This document shows, piece after piece, positions 16,347 to 26,287 of a DNA stretch of 64,000 nt. The stretch covers positions 270,433-334,432 of the forward strand of contig NZ_JAJEWP010000003.1 of the NCBI RefSeq assembly GCF_020687825.1, read 5' to 3'. The first letter of the stretch is position 1, and each line of letters starts with the position of its first letter. Source of the stretch: Fluctibacter halophilus. GTDB lineage: Bacteria; Pseudomonadota; Gammaproteobacteria; Enterobacterales; Alteromonadaceae. Below the pieces are notes generated by a model. That model saw only the letters and a program-made list of their open reading frames with translations, had not been told where the DNA came from and ran no database searches. A program made the translations under genes and the position numbers.

Positions 16347-17311
16347 GTGTGTTCTTCCTCCAGAAAACGCAGCAGCGCATCGGCACTTTGACGCATCGCG
16401 TGGGCAATGGCTGGGTCGGTCAGGCTGTGTCCGGCCCCCGGAACAATCAACAGCTCTCCGCCCTCCCAGGCCCGGCACAGTGTATCGGCGCCGGCCAGCT
16501 TGCAAATCATGTCGTAGCGCCCGTGAATAACGGTTCCGGGTATGTTACGGATTTTGTCGACGTTGTCTAAAATGAATCCTGCGGGAATAAAACAGCGGTT
16601 GTGCAGATAGTGACACTCCAGGGTGGCCAGGCTTAAGGTCGTGGATAACTGTTGAGCGAGGTCAAACTCGTTCACCGTGCTGTGCAATTGTGCCAACTGT
16701 TCTTCCCACAAACACCAGGCCTTTGCCGCGGCGACGCGGTGTAGTTCGTCGTCACTGCACAATAGACGGTAATAGTGGCTCAGTACGGCCTCTGCGCTCA
16801 GTGGCGGGGAGATTTCCTGGGTTAGCTGGCGGTAATGTTCCGGAAACAGGTTGGCCGGTCCGCCACTGGGACCCAGGAACCAATCCAGGTCATCCTGACG
16901 TGCCAGGAAAGTACCCCGCAACAACAATCCGGACACTGAATCGGGCGCGTCGATAGCCGCCAATAACGCCAGCGTTGATCCCCACGAACCACCGCAAATG
17001 ACCCATTGCCGGATACCAAGATGTTCACGGATGCGTGTTATGTCTGCCAATAAATCCTGTGTGGTGTTTGCATGTAGCTCACAATGGGGTGTCGATTGTC
17101 CACTGCCCCGCTGATCGAAACCGATGATGCGATAGCCGTCAGGATTGAACAGGGTGCGATAAAAAGGCGCCAGACCCGCTCCAGGCCCCCCGTGAAGGTA
17201 CAACACAGGCTGCCCTGACGGATTGCCACTTTGTTCTAAATACACGCGATGACCGTCCCCCATGTCGAGAAATTCCTGTTGGTAGGGGGTCAAGGGTGGA
17301 TAGGTTTGCAT
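16343..17311 (-). CDS. pip: Proline iminopeptidase
   Basis: 322-residue alpha/beta hydrolase, peptidase family S33, releasing N-terminal proline from peptides. Oxyanion-hole motif [20 protein letters not shown], and nucleophile elbow GGSWGS with Ser109; the C-terminal part carries HGRYDMIC (Asp) and GAGHS (His) of the triad. Length is normal (about 310-320) with no signal peptide. First gene of the pip-dtd pair. Confidence 0.94.
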   Translation of the reverse strand: MQTYPPLTPYQQEFLDMGDGHRVYLEQSGNPSGQPVLYLHGGPGAGLAPFYRTLFNPDGYRIIGFDQRGSGQSTPHCELHANTTQDLLADITRIREHLGIRQWVICGGSWGSTLALLAAIDAPDSVSGLLLRGTFLARQDDLDWFLGPSGGPANLFPEHYRQLTQEISPPLSAEAVLSHYYRLLCSDDELHRVAAAKAWCLWEEQLAQLHSTVNEFDLAQQLSTTLSLATLECHYLHNRCFIPAGFILDNVDKIRNIPGTVIHGRYDMICKLAGADTLCRAWEGGELLIVPGAGHSLTDPAIAHAMRQSADALLRFLEEEHT

Positions 17312-17405
17312 AGCGAAGCCCGTTTTAGGTTTGTTAAATGGTCTGGATTAGATTAATTTAGCAGTTAATCCCCCGTGTTTGACAATCAGAATCAAGGAGA
17401 AAGGT

Positions 17406-17630
17406 ATGGCGGGTCAAGGTTCAGGTGGCAATGTAATTGCTGCAATTTGCAGTTTCTTTATCCCCGGATTGGGTCAGTTGGTGCAAGGGCGTATTCTCAT
17501 GGCGTTGATATTTTTCGTCGCTGTGTCAGTGGGCTATTTCTTCTGGGTGCTGATCATCCCGGGCATTATCGGCGCGATCTTCCACCTGTGGGCGATTGTT
17601 GATGCGGCCAAGTTCCGGAGTGCAGGCTGA
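17406..17630 (+). CDS. Small TM2-like membrane protein
   Basis: 74-residue protein with a glycine-rich start, then two hydrophobic segments (NVIAAICSFFIPGLGQLVQG and ALIFFVAVSVGYFFWVLIIPGIIG). The FIPGLGQL-QGR pattern resembles TM2-domain-like small membrane proteins, whose function is unclear. The start is ATG 17406 after AAGGAGAAAGGT. Its TGA overlaps the next ATG (TGATG), so the two genes are coupled. Confidence 0.75.
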   Translation: MAGQGSGGNVIAAICSFFIPGLGQLVQGRILMALIFFVAVSVGYFFWVLIIPGIIGAIFHLWAIVDAAKFRSAG

Positions 17631-18265
17631 TGAAACGCTTGCTGCTTCCATTGGTGTTGGTGGTGCTGACCGGGTGTCAGTCTGCTTACTACTCCACCAT
17701 GGAAAAATTCGGCATTGAGAAGCGCGATATCTTGGTGGATCGGGTCGAAGAAGCGAAAGACAGTCAGGAAGAAGCCCAGCAACAGTTCAGCTCTGCGTTG
17801 GAGCAATTCAGTGCGCTGATCAATTTTGATGGCGGCGAATTGCAGGAAGTGTACGAGTCCCTCAAAGATCAGTATGAAGCCAGCGAAGCCTCTGCTGAGC
17901 GGGTTACCGGTCGCATTGATGCAGTGGAAAGTGTGGCTGAAGCGTTGTTCGATGAATGGCAGGACGAGCTGGACAAGTACAGCAGTGAAAACCTGCGCCG
18001 CGACAGTCAACGTAAGCTGCGTGAAACCCAGCGGCGTTACTCGTCGTTGATCACCGCAATGCGTAAAGCGGAATCGAAAATGGCGCCGGTGTTGTCAGCA
18101 TTGCAGGACAACGTGCTGTACCTCAAACACAACCTTAATGCTTCGGCAATCGGCGCATTACAGGGTGAGTTTGGCACCATTAAAAAGGACATTGACCAGT
18201 TGATCCGTGAGATGAATACCGCGATTGCACAAAGCAACAGCTTTATTGAGAGTATTCAGAACTGA
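17630..18265 (+). CDS. DUF2959 family lipoprotein
   Basis: 211-residue predicted lipoprotein. The signal peptide ends in lipobox LTGC with Cys16, and the mature part is almost entirely charged alpha-helix (EEAKDSQEEAQQQF, ESLKDQYEASEASAERV), probably long coiled coils. This matches DUF2959, of unknown function. Coupled to the preceding small membrane protein, so both may act together in the envelope. Its last 23 bases overlap the 3' end of the convergent yihY gene. Confidence 0.85.
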   Translation: MKRLLLPLVLVVLTGCQSAYYSTMEKFGIEKRDILVDRVEEAKDSQEEAQQQFSSALEQFSALINFDGGELQEVYESLKDQYEASEASAERVTGRIDAVESVAEALFDEWQDELDKYSSENLRRDSQRKLRETQRRYSSLITAMRKAESKMAPVLSALQDNVLYLKHNLNASAIGALQGEFGTIKKDIDQLIREMNTAIAQSNSFIESIQN

Positions 18266-19139
18266 CCACCTGAGATGTTTTTTCAGAGCGTCTGGCGGCC
18301 GCCAGGCGCTCAATTCCGCGGGTAAACTCAGCCCCGACCAAGACCACTATCCAGCTCAAATACACCCATACAAACAGAATGGGGATCACTGCAATGGCGC
18401 CGTAAATCATCTGATAGGACGGAAACGCCTTCACATACAGACCGAACAATTGCTTAGACAATTCAAACAGGGTTGCGGCCAGTAGCGCACCAATCAGTGC
18501 ATGACGGGCGTTGATGCGCTTGTTCGGAACGACCATGTAGAGAATAAAAAACGCCAGCACGGAGGTTATGAAGGGGACGACTTTGAGCGTTATCGTCAGC
18601 AGTCCTGGGGTGTATTCATCGGCGAACGCCGCCAGACCGATCAGATAGCTACTCATGACGACGCTGACCCCGATCAACAAAGGTCCCATGGTCAACACCA
18701 TCCAGTATACCGCAAAGGTGTAAATCCGCGGGCGTTCACTGCGTGTCTGCCAGATACGATTAAGGGTATTGTCGACGTTGGATATCAATGCAAGGGCGAC
18801 GGCGACCAGAAACACAATACTCAGGGCACCCATTTTGGAGGCATTACCGACGAACTCGGTCATGTATTGCTGCACCACATCGCCGGCGTGGGGAACAAAA
18901 TTACTGAACACAAACGCTTCTAATTGTTCACGCACGCTGGCAAAGGCAGGGAAGGCGGACAGGATGCTGAAAAACACCACAATAAAAGGCACCAGCGACA
19001 GCAGCGACACATAGGCAAGGTGTCCTGCTGAGACGGTGATGCGGTCTTCTTTGCATTGGTGGGTGACACTGCGTACCAGTCGCCACAGGTAATCCAGCCG
19101 CCGCTGCGCGAGCATAAGAAAGCGATTGTCTGCCAACAT
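18243..19139 (-). CDS. YihY/BrkB family inner-membrane protein
   Basis: 298-residue multi-pass protein of the YihY (formerly RNase BN/BrkB) family. Six hydrophobic stretches are visible. Typical motifs are SAGHLAYVSLLSLVPF near residue 40, ISNVDNTLNRIWQ and the C-terminal YGAIAVIPILFVWVYLSWIVVLVGAEFT. Function is not established; the old RNase BN assignment was wrong. ATG 19137-19139 has AAGGAACATT upstream. Near dtd and fabY, as in E. coli. Confidence 0.9.
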   Translation of the reverse strand: MLADNRFLMLAQRRLDYLWRLVRSVTHQCKEDRITVSAGHLAYVSLLSLVPFIVVFFSILSAFPAFASVREQLEAFVFSNFVPHAGDVVQQYMTEFVGNASKMGALSIVFLVAVALALISNVDNTLNRIWQTRSERPRIYTFAVYWMVLTMGPLLIGVSVVMSSYLIGLAAFADEYTPGLLTITLKVVPFITSVLAFFILYMVVPNKRINARHALIGALLAATLFELSKQLFGLYVKAFPSYQMIYGAIAVIPILFVWVYLSWIVVLVGAEFTRGIERLAAARRSEKTSQVVSSEYSQ

Positions 19140-19176
19140 AATGTTCCTTAAAACAAGGTGTTGGCGTCAGTATACG

Positions 19177-20106
<930 letters not shown>

Positions 20107-20118
20107 CGGTTATTTTTA

Positions 20119-20142
20119 GGCCGTCAAGATGTTTAGCCTTCT
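20119..20142. promoter_or_regulatory. Second MetJ-box array
   Basis: Tandem degenerate met boxes GGCCGTCA, AGATGTTT and AGCCTTCT with 8-base period, 13 bases after the first array and about 72 bases before metJ. Probably autoregulates metJ. Confidence 0.55.
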
Positions 20143-20213
20143 ATATTGCAAATAGGTGCAGTACTATTTAGACCTAACACTTATAAGAAAGAAAAAAACA
20201 GAGAGCAAATTTC

Positions 20214-20534
20214 ATGGCGAAATGGAATGGCGATTACATTCACCCCTATGCGGAACATGGCAAAAAAAGTGAGCAGGTCAAAAAAGTCACTGTTTCTATT
20301 CCGCTAAAGGTGCTCAAAGTACTGACAGACGAGCGCACCCGGCGCCAGGTCAACAACCTGCGCCATGCAACCAACTCGGAATTATTGTGTGAAGCATTTT
20401 TGCATGCTTTCACTGGTCAGCCGTTGCCTGATGATGAGGATTTGACCAAGGACAATCCGAATCGTATTCCCCGCGAAGCCCGTCGGCAGATGGTCGAAAT
20501 GGGCCTTGACCCGGAGGACGTGGAAAAGGATTGA
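20214..20534 (+). CDS. metJ: Met repressor MetJ
   Basis: 106-residue ribbon-helix-helix repressor using SAM as co-repressor. N-terminal [23 protein letters not shown]-binding strand [41 protein letters not shown] and C-terminal [20 protein letters not shown] are all characteristic. It controls methionine biosynthesis genes; the neighbouring metF and the boxes between them are obvious targets. Confidence 0.98.
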   Translation: MAKWNGDYIHPYAEHGKKSEQVKKVTVSIPLKVLKVLTDERTRRQVNNLRHATNSELLCEAFLHAFTGQPLPDDEDLTKDNPNRIPREARRQMVEMGLDPEDVEKD

Positions 20535-20601
20535 GTTGCCTATTCGCCCTTGCTAGTCTGGTCCGCCGATACCGTAAAATAACAATAATAGGAAACGGAC
20601 C

Positions 20602-22011
20602 ATGCGCAAATGCGGACTGCTGCTGATTGGACTGGCCTCCACTACCTGTGAGGCCGAATCTCTGCCCCCCATTCTTGACTATTTCCCTGGCTGCCATTAC
20701 CAGACCCTGGCCACCGTCACCGAAACCCGCCAATTGGATACCAACCTAGAGCGGGATGAATTTGAAAAAGACAAACAGCGTTTGTTGCGTCAATTGCAAA
20801 CAGCCGCCCGTGATGCCAATGCCGATGCGCTGGTGATCACCGACCTGGAACAGAAGAACAACCGCTTGCGGTCTGAATCCCACCAGAATCTGGTGCGCTA
20901 TACCTATACGGCCAAGGCCATCAGCGGTTGTGAGACAGAAGACCCGGAACTGCGGGTAGCCAGTGAATACACCGAAACCGGACAGCGCCGTCGCCAGTTG
21001 GCGGCGTCACGGATAAGCAGCACCAAAACCGTCACGGTGGACCTGCGCCCGGCCTATAGTCAGAGCTGGTTGTTGCAAACGCCGATATTGGATGAGGCGT
21101 GGAAGCAACGCCCGCCAATGTCGCAAATGCACCTGAACAGCAAGGGTACATTGCAGGGCGTCAACCTGGGGGCAAGCATGTCGACAGTGGTTGAGCAACT
21201 GGGCTATCCCAGTGCCGAATGGCAACGCTTTGAAGGCATAAAAACCTTCAGTTACGGGCGTCAGACGTGGCTGCATTTTCGTGACGCCATGCTGGTGGGC
21301 ATCGACCTCGGTGACCCGAACCTGCCCAATGCAACCCTGAACGAAATTCCATTGCTGTCAGACTGGAACGACAGCGACTGGCAATTGAACGACAACATTG
21401 TTGCCAATATGGACCGCAGCACCGCATTGACGTTTTTGCCCTCAGACGCAGACATTACGGACAAACAGGCCCAATGGCATCAGCAAGGCACCACGACCCG
21501 GTTAACGTTTCGCACTGACGGTGGCGAGCAGGCTTATGTCGCAGGGGTAAGTTTACGCAGTGGCGGTGCCCTGAAAGAACATTCGCCCGAGGGTGTCGAC
21601 TATCAACCGATTGTCTCCGCATTGTCCGGTACTTCTGCCGATGCACTTCAGTCCGGCTTACAAGGGTTTGCGCAGCGTACGCCCCAACAAGCCCGCATCC
21701 ATCAGGGCGACAATACGTACCTGGACATTTATGACAATGGCCTGGCCATCCAATGGAGCGGCGAACATGCCAAGCAGATCCTGATCCGGGAAAATCTGTT
21801 GGGCAAGTCTGGTTCAAACGCTGACTGGCAATTGACCCCACATATCCGCCAAGGAGCGACACTGGGACAGCTGCAGGAGGCGTTTGGCGATGAACTATCG
21901 GCCTTTTTCGGTGAAGGCACGCTGTTTCTGCAGCACTATGACGTCAAATTGTACTTTGACGGTGATGACGACGACGCGCCCTTGTATGCCGCCGAACTGA
22001 CACTGTATTGA
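20602..22011 (+). CDS. Unknown exported protein with repeated SmpA-like module
   Basis: 469 residues; I do not recognise the family. An N-terminal signal peptide (MRKCGLLLIGLASTTCEAES) suggests export. Residues ~25-115 contain ATVTETRQLD...AARDANADALVITDLE, a pattern resembling RcsF/YbjQ-type domains (resemblance only). Two later modules look related to each other: LQGVNLGASMSTVVEQLGYP near residue 195 and IRQGATLGQLQEAFGDE near 420, like the beta-barrel assembly SmpA/OmlA motif that tests lipoprotein precursors by a 'G-x-t-x-x-e-v-x-x-x-l-G' helix. ATG 20602 has AGGAAACGG upstream. A perfect terminator follows. Not obviously part of the Met regulon. Confidence 0.7.
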   Translation: MRKCGLLLIGLASTTCEAESLPPILDYFPGCHYQTLATVTETRQLDTNLERDEFEKDKQRLLRQLQTAARDANADALVITDLEQKNNRLRSESHQNLVRYTYTAKAISGCETEDPELRVASEYTETGQRRRQLAASRISSTKTVTVDLRPAYSQSWLLQTPILDEAWKQRPPMSQMHLNSKGTLQGVNLGASMSTVVEQLGYPSAEWQRFEGIKTFSYGRQTWLHFRDAMLVGIDLGDPNLPNATLNEIPLLSDWNDSDWQLNDNIVANMDRSTALTFLPSDADITDKQAQWHQQGTTTRLTFRTDGGEQAYVAGVSLRSGGALKEHSPEGVDYQPIVSALSGTSADALQSGLQGFAQRTPQQARIHQGDNTYLDIYDNGLAIQWSGEHAKQILIRENLLGKSGSNADWQLTPHIRQGATLGQLQEAFGDELSAFFGEGTLFLQHYDVKLYFDGDDDDAPLYAAELTLY

Positions 22012-22025
22012 GAGGATAAGGGAAT

Positions 22026-22054
22026 AAAAAAGCCGGCATAGTGCCGGCTTTTTT
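22026..22054. terminator. Bidirectional terminator
   Basis: Perfect 13-bp stem AAAAAAGCCGGCA/TGCCGGCTTTTTT with TAG loop between the convergent stops of the unknown exported protein and the malic enzyme. It can terminate transcription from both sides. Confidence 0.92.
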
Positions 22055-22069
22055 GTTGCAACAAAACGG

Positions 22070-23317
22070 TTAGTTTTGCATGTAATCCGCTGGCAGGCTT
22101 TCGATACCGGCAACACCCGAGTCGATGGCGGCCTGGGCGACTGCGGTGGCAACCCGCTGACACAGGCGTGGGTCCATCGGTTTAGGAATGATGTATTGGC
22201 GGCCAAACTCAAGTGAATCGGACTGGCTGGCGGCCAGCACTTCTGCAGGTACCGGCTCTTTGGCGATACTGCGAATAGCCTCGACGGCAGCCACTTTCAT
22301 TTCGTCATTAATCGCGCTGGCCCGAACGTCCAATGCGCCGCGGAAAATAAACGGGAAACACAACACGTTGTTGACCTGATTCGGGTAATCCGAACGACCG
22401 GTCGCCATGATCAGATCCTTGCGTGCGGCATGGGCCAGCTCCGGCTTGATTTCCGGATCCGGGTTCGAACAGGCGAACACGATGGGGTTTTCAGCCATCA
22501 GTGACAAGGCGGCTGGGGGCAGTACGTCGGGGCCTGATACGCCGACAAAAACGTCTGCACCTTCCATCACATCTTCCAATGTGCGTTTGTCGGTATTGTT
22601 GGCAAACAACATCTTGTGCGGGGTCAAATCATCCCGACGGGTGTGAATAACGCCTTTACGATCCAGCATGTAGATACGTTCACGCTGAGCACCACACTTG
22701 ATCAGGAGTTCCATACACGCCACAGCTGCAGCGCCGGCACCCATGCACACGATGGTTACGTCATGGATGGCTTTACCCTGAATCTCCAACGCATTGAGCA
22801 TACCTGCTGCGGTCACAATCGCGGTGCCGTGCTGGTCGTCATGGAACACCGGTACCTTACAGCGCTTGATCAGTTCCTGTTCGATTTCAAAGCACTCGGG
22901 GGCTTTGATGTCTTCCAGGTTGATGCCGCCGAAGGTATCTGCAATGTTCGCCACCGTGGTGATAAATTCTTCTGTGGTACGGTGTTTGACCTCGATATCG
23001 ATCGAATCCAGACCTGCAAAACGTTTGAACAGCAGCGCTTTACCTTCCATTACGGGTTTGGATGCCAGTGGACCGAGGTTCCCCAGCCCGAGAATGGCGG
23101 TGCCATTGGAGATGACTGCCACCATGTTGCCTTTGGCAGTGTATTTGTATGCGGCGTCCGGGTCAGCGGCGATTTCGCGCACCGGCTCTGCCACACCGGG
23201 ACTGTAGGCCAATGCCAGGTCAGTCACGCTTTCGGCGGGTTTGGTTAATTCAACGCTGATTTTGCCAGGGCGTGGCTTGGCATGGTAGTCCAATGCTTTT
23301 TGTCGAAAGTCAGACAT
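22070..23317 (-). CDS. Malic enzyme, short form without phosphotransacetylase domain
   Basis: 415-residue malate oxidoreductase (decarboxylating), converting malate to pyruvate with NAD(P)+. The malic N-terminal domain has YSPGVAEPVREI and the GLGNLGPLASKPVMEGKALLFKRFAG block; the metal/acid region is CFEIEQELIKRCKVPVFHDDQHGTA; the Rossmann part has MGAGAAAVAC and FACSNPDPEI. It is the length of the catalytic half of E. coli MaeB (759 residues), so the C-terminal PTA-like regulatory domain is absent. Cofactor preference cannot be decided by eye. A terminator lies just beyond its stop; a GntR-type palindrome lies 227 bases upstream. Confidence 0.92.
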   Translation of the reverse strand: MSDFRQKALDYHAKPRPGKISVELTKPAESVTDLALAYSPGVAEPVREIAADPDAAYKYTAKGNMVAVISNGTAILGLGNLGPLASKPVMEGKALLFKRFAGLDSIDIEVKHRTTEEFITTVANIADTFGGINLEDIKAPECFEIEQELIKRCKVPVFHDDQHGTAIVTAAGMLNALEIQGKAIHDVTIVCMGAGAAAVACMELLIKCGAQRERIYMLDRKGVIHTRRDDLTPHKMLFANNTDKRTLEDVMEGADVFVGVSGPDVLPPAALSLMAENPIVFACSNPDPEIKPELAHAARKDLIMATGRSDYPNQVNNVLCFPFIFRGALDVRASAINDEMKVAAVEAIRSIAKEPVPAEVLAASQSDSLEFGRQYIIPKPMDPRLCQRVATAVAQAAIDSGVAGIESLPADYMQN

Positions 23318-23543
23318 GGTAGTGCCTTTGTCCTTTGCGTGTAGGGTTTAAACAAGGGTTAGGCTCACACTTTTTATCGGGTCTCTGCCCGTTGGCATTT
23401 TTTTATCGTGAGATCTGTCGCGCACTTTACCATAACCGGAATGGCGGAACATATCTGATCACCATAACCAAAAGTCATAGTAAATGGGTTTTTGTTTTGC
23501 TGACCAATCATTGTGCTGAATGACTGGTATAGATTGGATGGAT

Positions 23544-23558
23544 AGTGGTATGACCAGT
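23544..23558. promoter_or_regulatory. Possible GntR/FadR-type operator
   Basis: AGTGGTATGACCAGT, a near-palindrome with the TGGT-N3-ACCA core used by PdhR/FadR-subfamily GntR regulators. The target would be the malic enzyme gene, but 227 bases is far upstream, so this is tentative. Confidence 0.3.
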
Positions 23559-23582
23559 TGGTCGGGTTTAATCGCCAGGCAC

Positions 23583-23608
23583 AAAAAAAGGCGCGTGATG
23601 CGCCTTTT
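23583..23608 (-). terminator. Rho-independent terminator of rpmE
   Basis: On the minus strand: stem AAAAGGCGC/GCGCCTTTT, 5-nt loop, then a total run of seven T. Starts about 18 bases after the rpmE stop. Confidence 0.9.
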
Positions 23609-23625
23609 CTGAGGGTAACAAGAAC

Positions 23626-23838
23626 TTACTTCTTGCCCAGTACGCTGAAGCGTTTCTTGAACTTGTCAACACGACCACCGGTGTCAACGTTACGTTGCTT
23701 ACCAGTGTAGAAAGGGTGACAGGCAGAACAAACGTCCAGGTTCAGATCCTTGTTCAGGGTAGAACGGATGGCCATTTTGTTACCGCAAGAGCACACTGCA
23801 GTAATTTCATTGTATTCTGGGTGGATACCTTGTTTCAT
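23626..23838 (-). CDS. rpmE: 50S ribosomal protein L31 (zinc-binding form)
   Basis: 70-residue bL31. Zinc ligands Cys16, Cys18, Cys37 and Cys40 are present, making this the C+ form, which in many bacteria is replaced under zinc limitation by a C- paralogue not seen here. The start is ATG 23836-23838 (MKQGIHPEY) with GAGG upstream, not the GTG or other codon four residues earlier. Divergent from priA, as in E. coli. Confidence 0.97.
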   Translation of the reverse strand: MKQGIHPEYNEITAVCSCGNKMAIRSTLNKDLNLDVCSACHPFYTGKQRNVDTGGRVDKFKKRFSVLGKK

Positions 23839-24027
23839 GGGATACCTCATCTTAAGGCCGTATCGCTATCCAGCCCGAAGCTGAACACCATACGTAATTA
23901 CATTTTAACGTGCGTCGGCCGATAGGGCTTGCCGCAAAGAGGCGCGCATATTAATGTATCGACTGGTTCCGATCAAGCATTTTTGCTGCATTTATCACCA
24001 GTACACGTCAGGTTTCTGCGGTTTTTC

Positions 24028-26205
24028 ATGTCGATAGTAAAGGTTGCACTGCCCGTTCCAAAACGGCAGTTATTTGATTATCTGAGCAACGGGCTCGAAG
24101 TGCCCGTTGGTGGGCGCGTGAGGGTGTCGTTTGCTAATCGCACATTGGTTGGTGTGGTCATGGCTCACACGGATGACAGTCCATGGGCAGATAAGCTAAA
24201 AGCCGTATCTGAGGTGCTTGATGAGGCGCCGGTGTTGGACGAACATTGGCTGACTCTGGCACGCTGGCTGGCCGACTACTATCTCCACCCCATCGGTGAT
24301 GTGATTCACACGCTGTTGCCGGTTGCGTTGCGTAAAGGGGCATCTGCCTTGCCGCAGGACACTGAGTGCCTGGCACTGACTCCCACCGGTCAGCAACACT
24401 GTCAGGATGACTTGCGTCGTGCCCCGCAGCAATGGCGGTTGATAGCGCGCTTGAAGGACGGACCGGTAGCCTTACATACACTGCGGGAAGATATCAGTTC
24501 TGCGGTCATTCGGGCCTGCCGGGACAAAGGATTGGTTGAAACGACGTTACAGGCGTATGCGGTGCAGTCAGACTGGCATGCGGCGTTGACGATCAGTGAC
24601 AAACCGCGACCGAACACCGAACAGGCCCTGGCGATTTCAGCCATTACCCGGGATCTGGAAGCTTACACGCCGGTTCTTCTTGAGGGGGTGACCGGCAGTG
24701 GCAAAACCGAAGTCTACCTACAAAGTATCGAAGCGATCCTCAAAGCAGGACGACAGGTACTGATCCTGGTGCCCGAAATCGGTCTTACACCCCAGACAGT
24801 GCAGCGTTTTCAACGCCGGTTTGGTATTGATGTTGGCGTTCTGCATTCTAATCTCAATGACAACCAGCGCTTACGGGTCTGGCAACAAGCCCGCAGCGGT
24901 GAGCTGGGCATTGTCATCGGCACCCGGTCAGCTATCTTCACGCCCCTGGCCAAGCCTGGCATGATCATCGTTGATGAAGAACATGACGGCTCATTCAAGC
25001 AACAGGACGGTCTGCGCTACCATGCCCGTGACTTTGCTGTTGTGCGGGCCAAAATGGAAGGGGTTCCCCTGATCCTGGGCACGGCCACTCCGTCTTTGGA
25101 AACCCTTAACAATGCGTTGCAGGGGCGTTATCAACACCTGACATTGCACGCCCGTGCAGGCGTGGCAACACACACCGTGCAGCAGGTGATGGACATCAAG
25201 GATCAACCGTTGCGTGTCGGTATTGCGCCGGGACTGATTGAACGCATGCGCAGTCATTTTGCTGCCGGACAGCAGGTGATGTTGTTCATCAACCGGCGGG
25301 GCTATGCGCCAGCGTTGTTGTGTCATCATTGTGGGCATATAGAGACCTGTCATCGCTGTGAACGTCCCTTCACCGTGCACAAGCAACTGAACAAGATTCA
25401 ATGCCACCATTGTTCTGCCGCCCGGCCACTGCCCCGTCAGTGCGGTGCCTGTGGCAACGATGAGATCGTACCCAAAGGGGTCGGTACCGAGCAGTTGGAC
25501 GCTGAGTTGGCGAGCATTTTTCCACACATTTCCCGGGTGCGTATCGACAGTGACAGCGTGCGCGGAAAATCGACCCTTGAAGAGGTATTGGCGGCCATCA
25601 ATGAAGGCCGCCATCAGCTACTCATTGGCACCCAGATCCTGTCTAAGGGGCATCACTTTCCGAACGTGACGCTGGTGGTCATTGTGGATGCCGATGGGGC
25701 ATTGTTCAGCGCGGATTTTCGTGCTGCTGAGCATCTGGCTCAATTGATCACTCAGCTTTCCGGGCGCGCAGGGCGTGCTGATAAACCCGGGGAAATGTGG
25801 TTGCAGACCCACCATCCGGGCCATCCGCTGTTGCAGGATTTGCTGCACAATGGCTATGGCCACTTTGCGCGCTTTGCCTTGCAGGAGCGTAAGGCCGCCG
25901 GATTACCGCCGTTTCAGTATCAGGTATTGATCAGGGCAGAAGCGACCGACGCCAGAAGTCCGTTTGCATTTTTGGATGAGCTGGCAACCCTGCTGCGTCA
26001 GCAGACGGATTTTCAGGTTCTCGGGCCGGTTCCGGCGTTGATGGAAAAGCGTCAGGGGCGCTATCGGGTGCAATTGCTATTGCAGTCAACCCGGCGCGGC
26101 GTGATCCAGGCTTGGCTGGCCACCAACATGGCAACGTTTGAACGTCTGCCTTCGGTGCGCAAGGTACGTTGGTCAATTGATGTCGATCCACAAGATTTTA
26201 TGTAA
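24028..26205 (+). CDS. priA: Primosomal protein N' (replication restart helicase PriA)
   Basis: 725-residue 3'-5' helicase that reloads the replisome at stalled forks. The N-terminal 3'-DNA-binding domain starts with VKVALPVPKRQLFDYL; helicase motifs are LLEGVTGSGKTEVYLQ (Walker A), IIVDEEHDGSFKQQDGLRYHARD (DEEH box) and LGTATPSLE. The zinc region has eight cysteines in CHHCGHIETCHRC, CHHC and CGACG. C-terminal motifs are IGTQILSKGHHFPNVTLV and LSGRAGRA. The start is ATG 24028, consistent with E. coli PriA; the frame is open for 99 bases upstream without support. Confidence 0.96.
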   Translation: MSIVKVALPVPKRQLFDYLSNGLEVPVGGRVRVSFANRTLVGVVMAHTDDSPWADKLKAVSEVLDEAPVLDEHWLTLARWLADYYLHPIGDVIHTLLPVALRKGASALPQDTECLALTPTGQQHCQDDLRRAPQQWRLIARLKDGPVALHTLREDISSAVIRACRDKGLVETTLQAYAVQSDWHAALTISDKPRPNTEQALAISAITRDLEAYTPVLLEGVTGSGKTEVYLQSIEAILKAGRQVLILVPEIGLTPQTVQRFQRRFGIDVGVLHSNLNDNQRLRVWQQARSGELGIVIGTRSAIFTPLAKPGMIIVDEEHDGSFKQQDGLRYHARDFAVVRAKMEGVPLILGTATPSLETLNNALQGRYQHLTLHARAGVATHTVQQVMDIKDQPLRVGIAPGLIERMRSHFAAGQQVMLFINRRGYAPALLCHHCGHIETCHRCERPFTVHKQLNKIQCHHCSAARPLPRQCGACGNDEIVPKGVGTEQLDAELASIFPHISRVRIDSDSVRGKSTLEEVLAAINEGRHQLLIGTQILSKGHHFPNVTLVVIVDADGALFSADFRAAEHLAQLITQLSGRAGRADKPGEMWLQTHHPGHPLLQDLLHNGYGHFARFALQERKAAGLPPFQYQVLIRAEATDARSPFAFLDELATLLRQQTDFQVLGPVPALMEKRQGRYRVQLLLQSTRRGVIQAWLATNMATFERLPSVRKVRWSIDVDPQDFM

Positions 26206-26287
26206 GGCTTTGTGGTAGCCTTCGATCCTGACTGGCCACAAGAGCCAGACCGATGTGAACATGCAGTATCAGCACAAACGGGGAATT

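Larger units (their letters stand above)
23318..23625. other. Intergenic region between malic enzyme and rpmE
   Basis: About 308 bases with no credible gene; the small open frames lack Shine-Dalgarno sites and homology. It must hold the malic enzyme promoter on the minus strand. It contains the rpmE terminator and a TGGT-N3-ACCA palindrome at 23544-23558. I cannot place the promoter with confidence. Confidence 0.6.
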
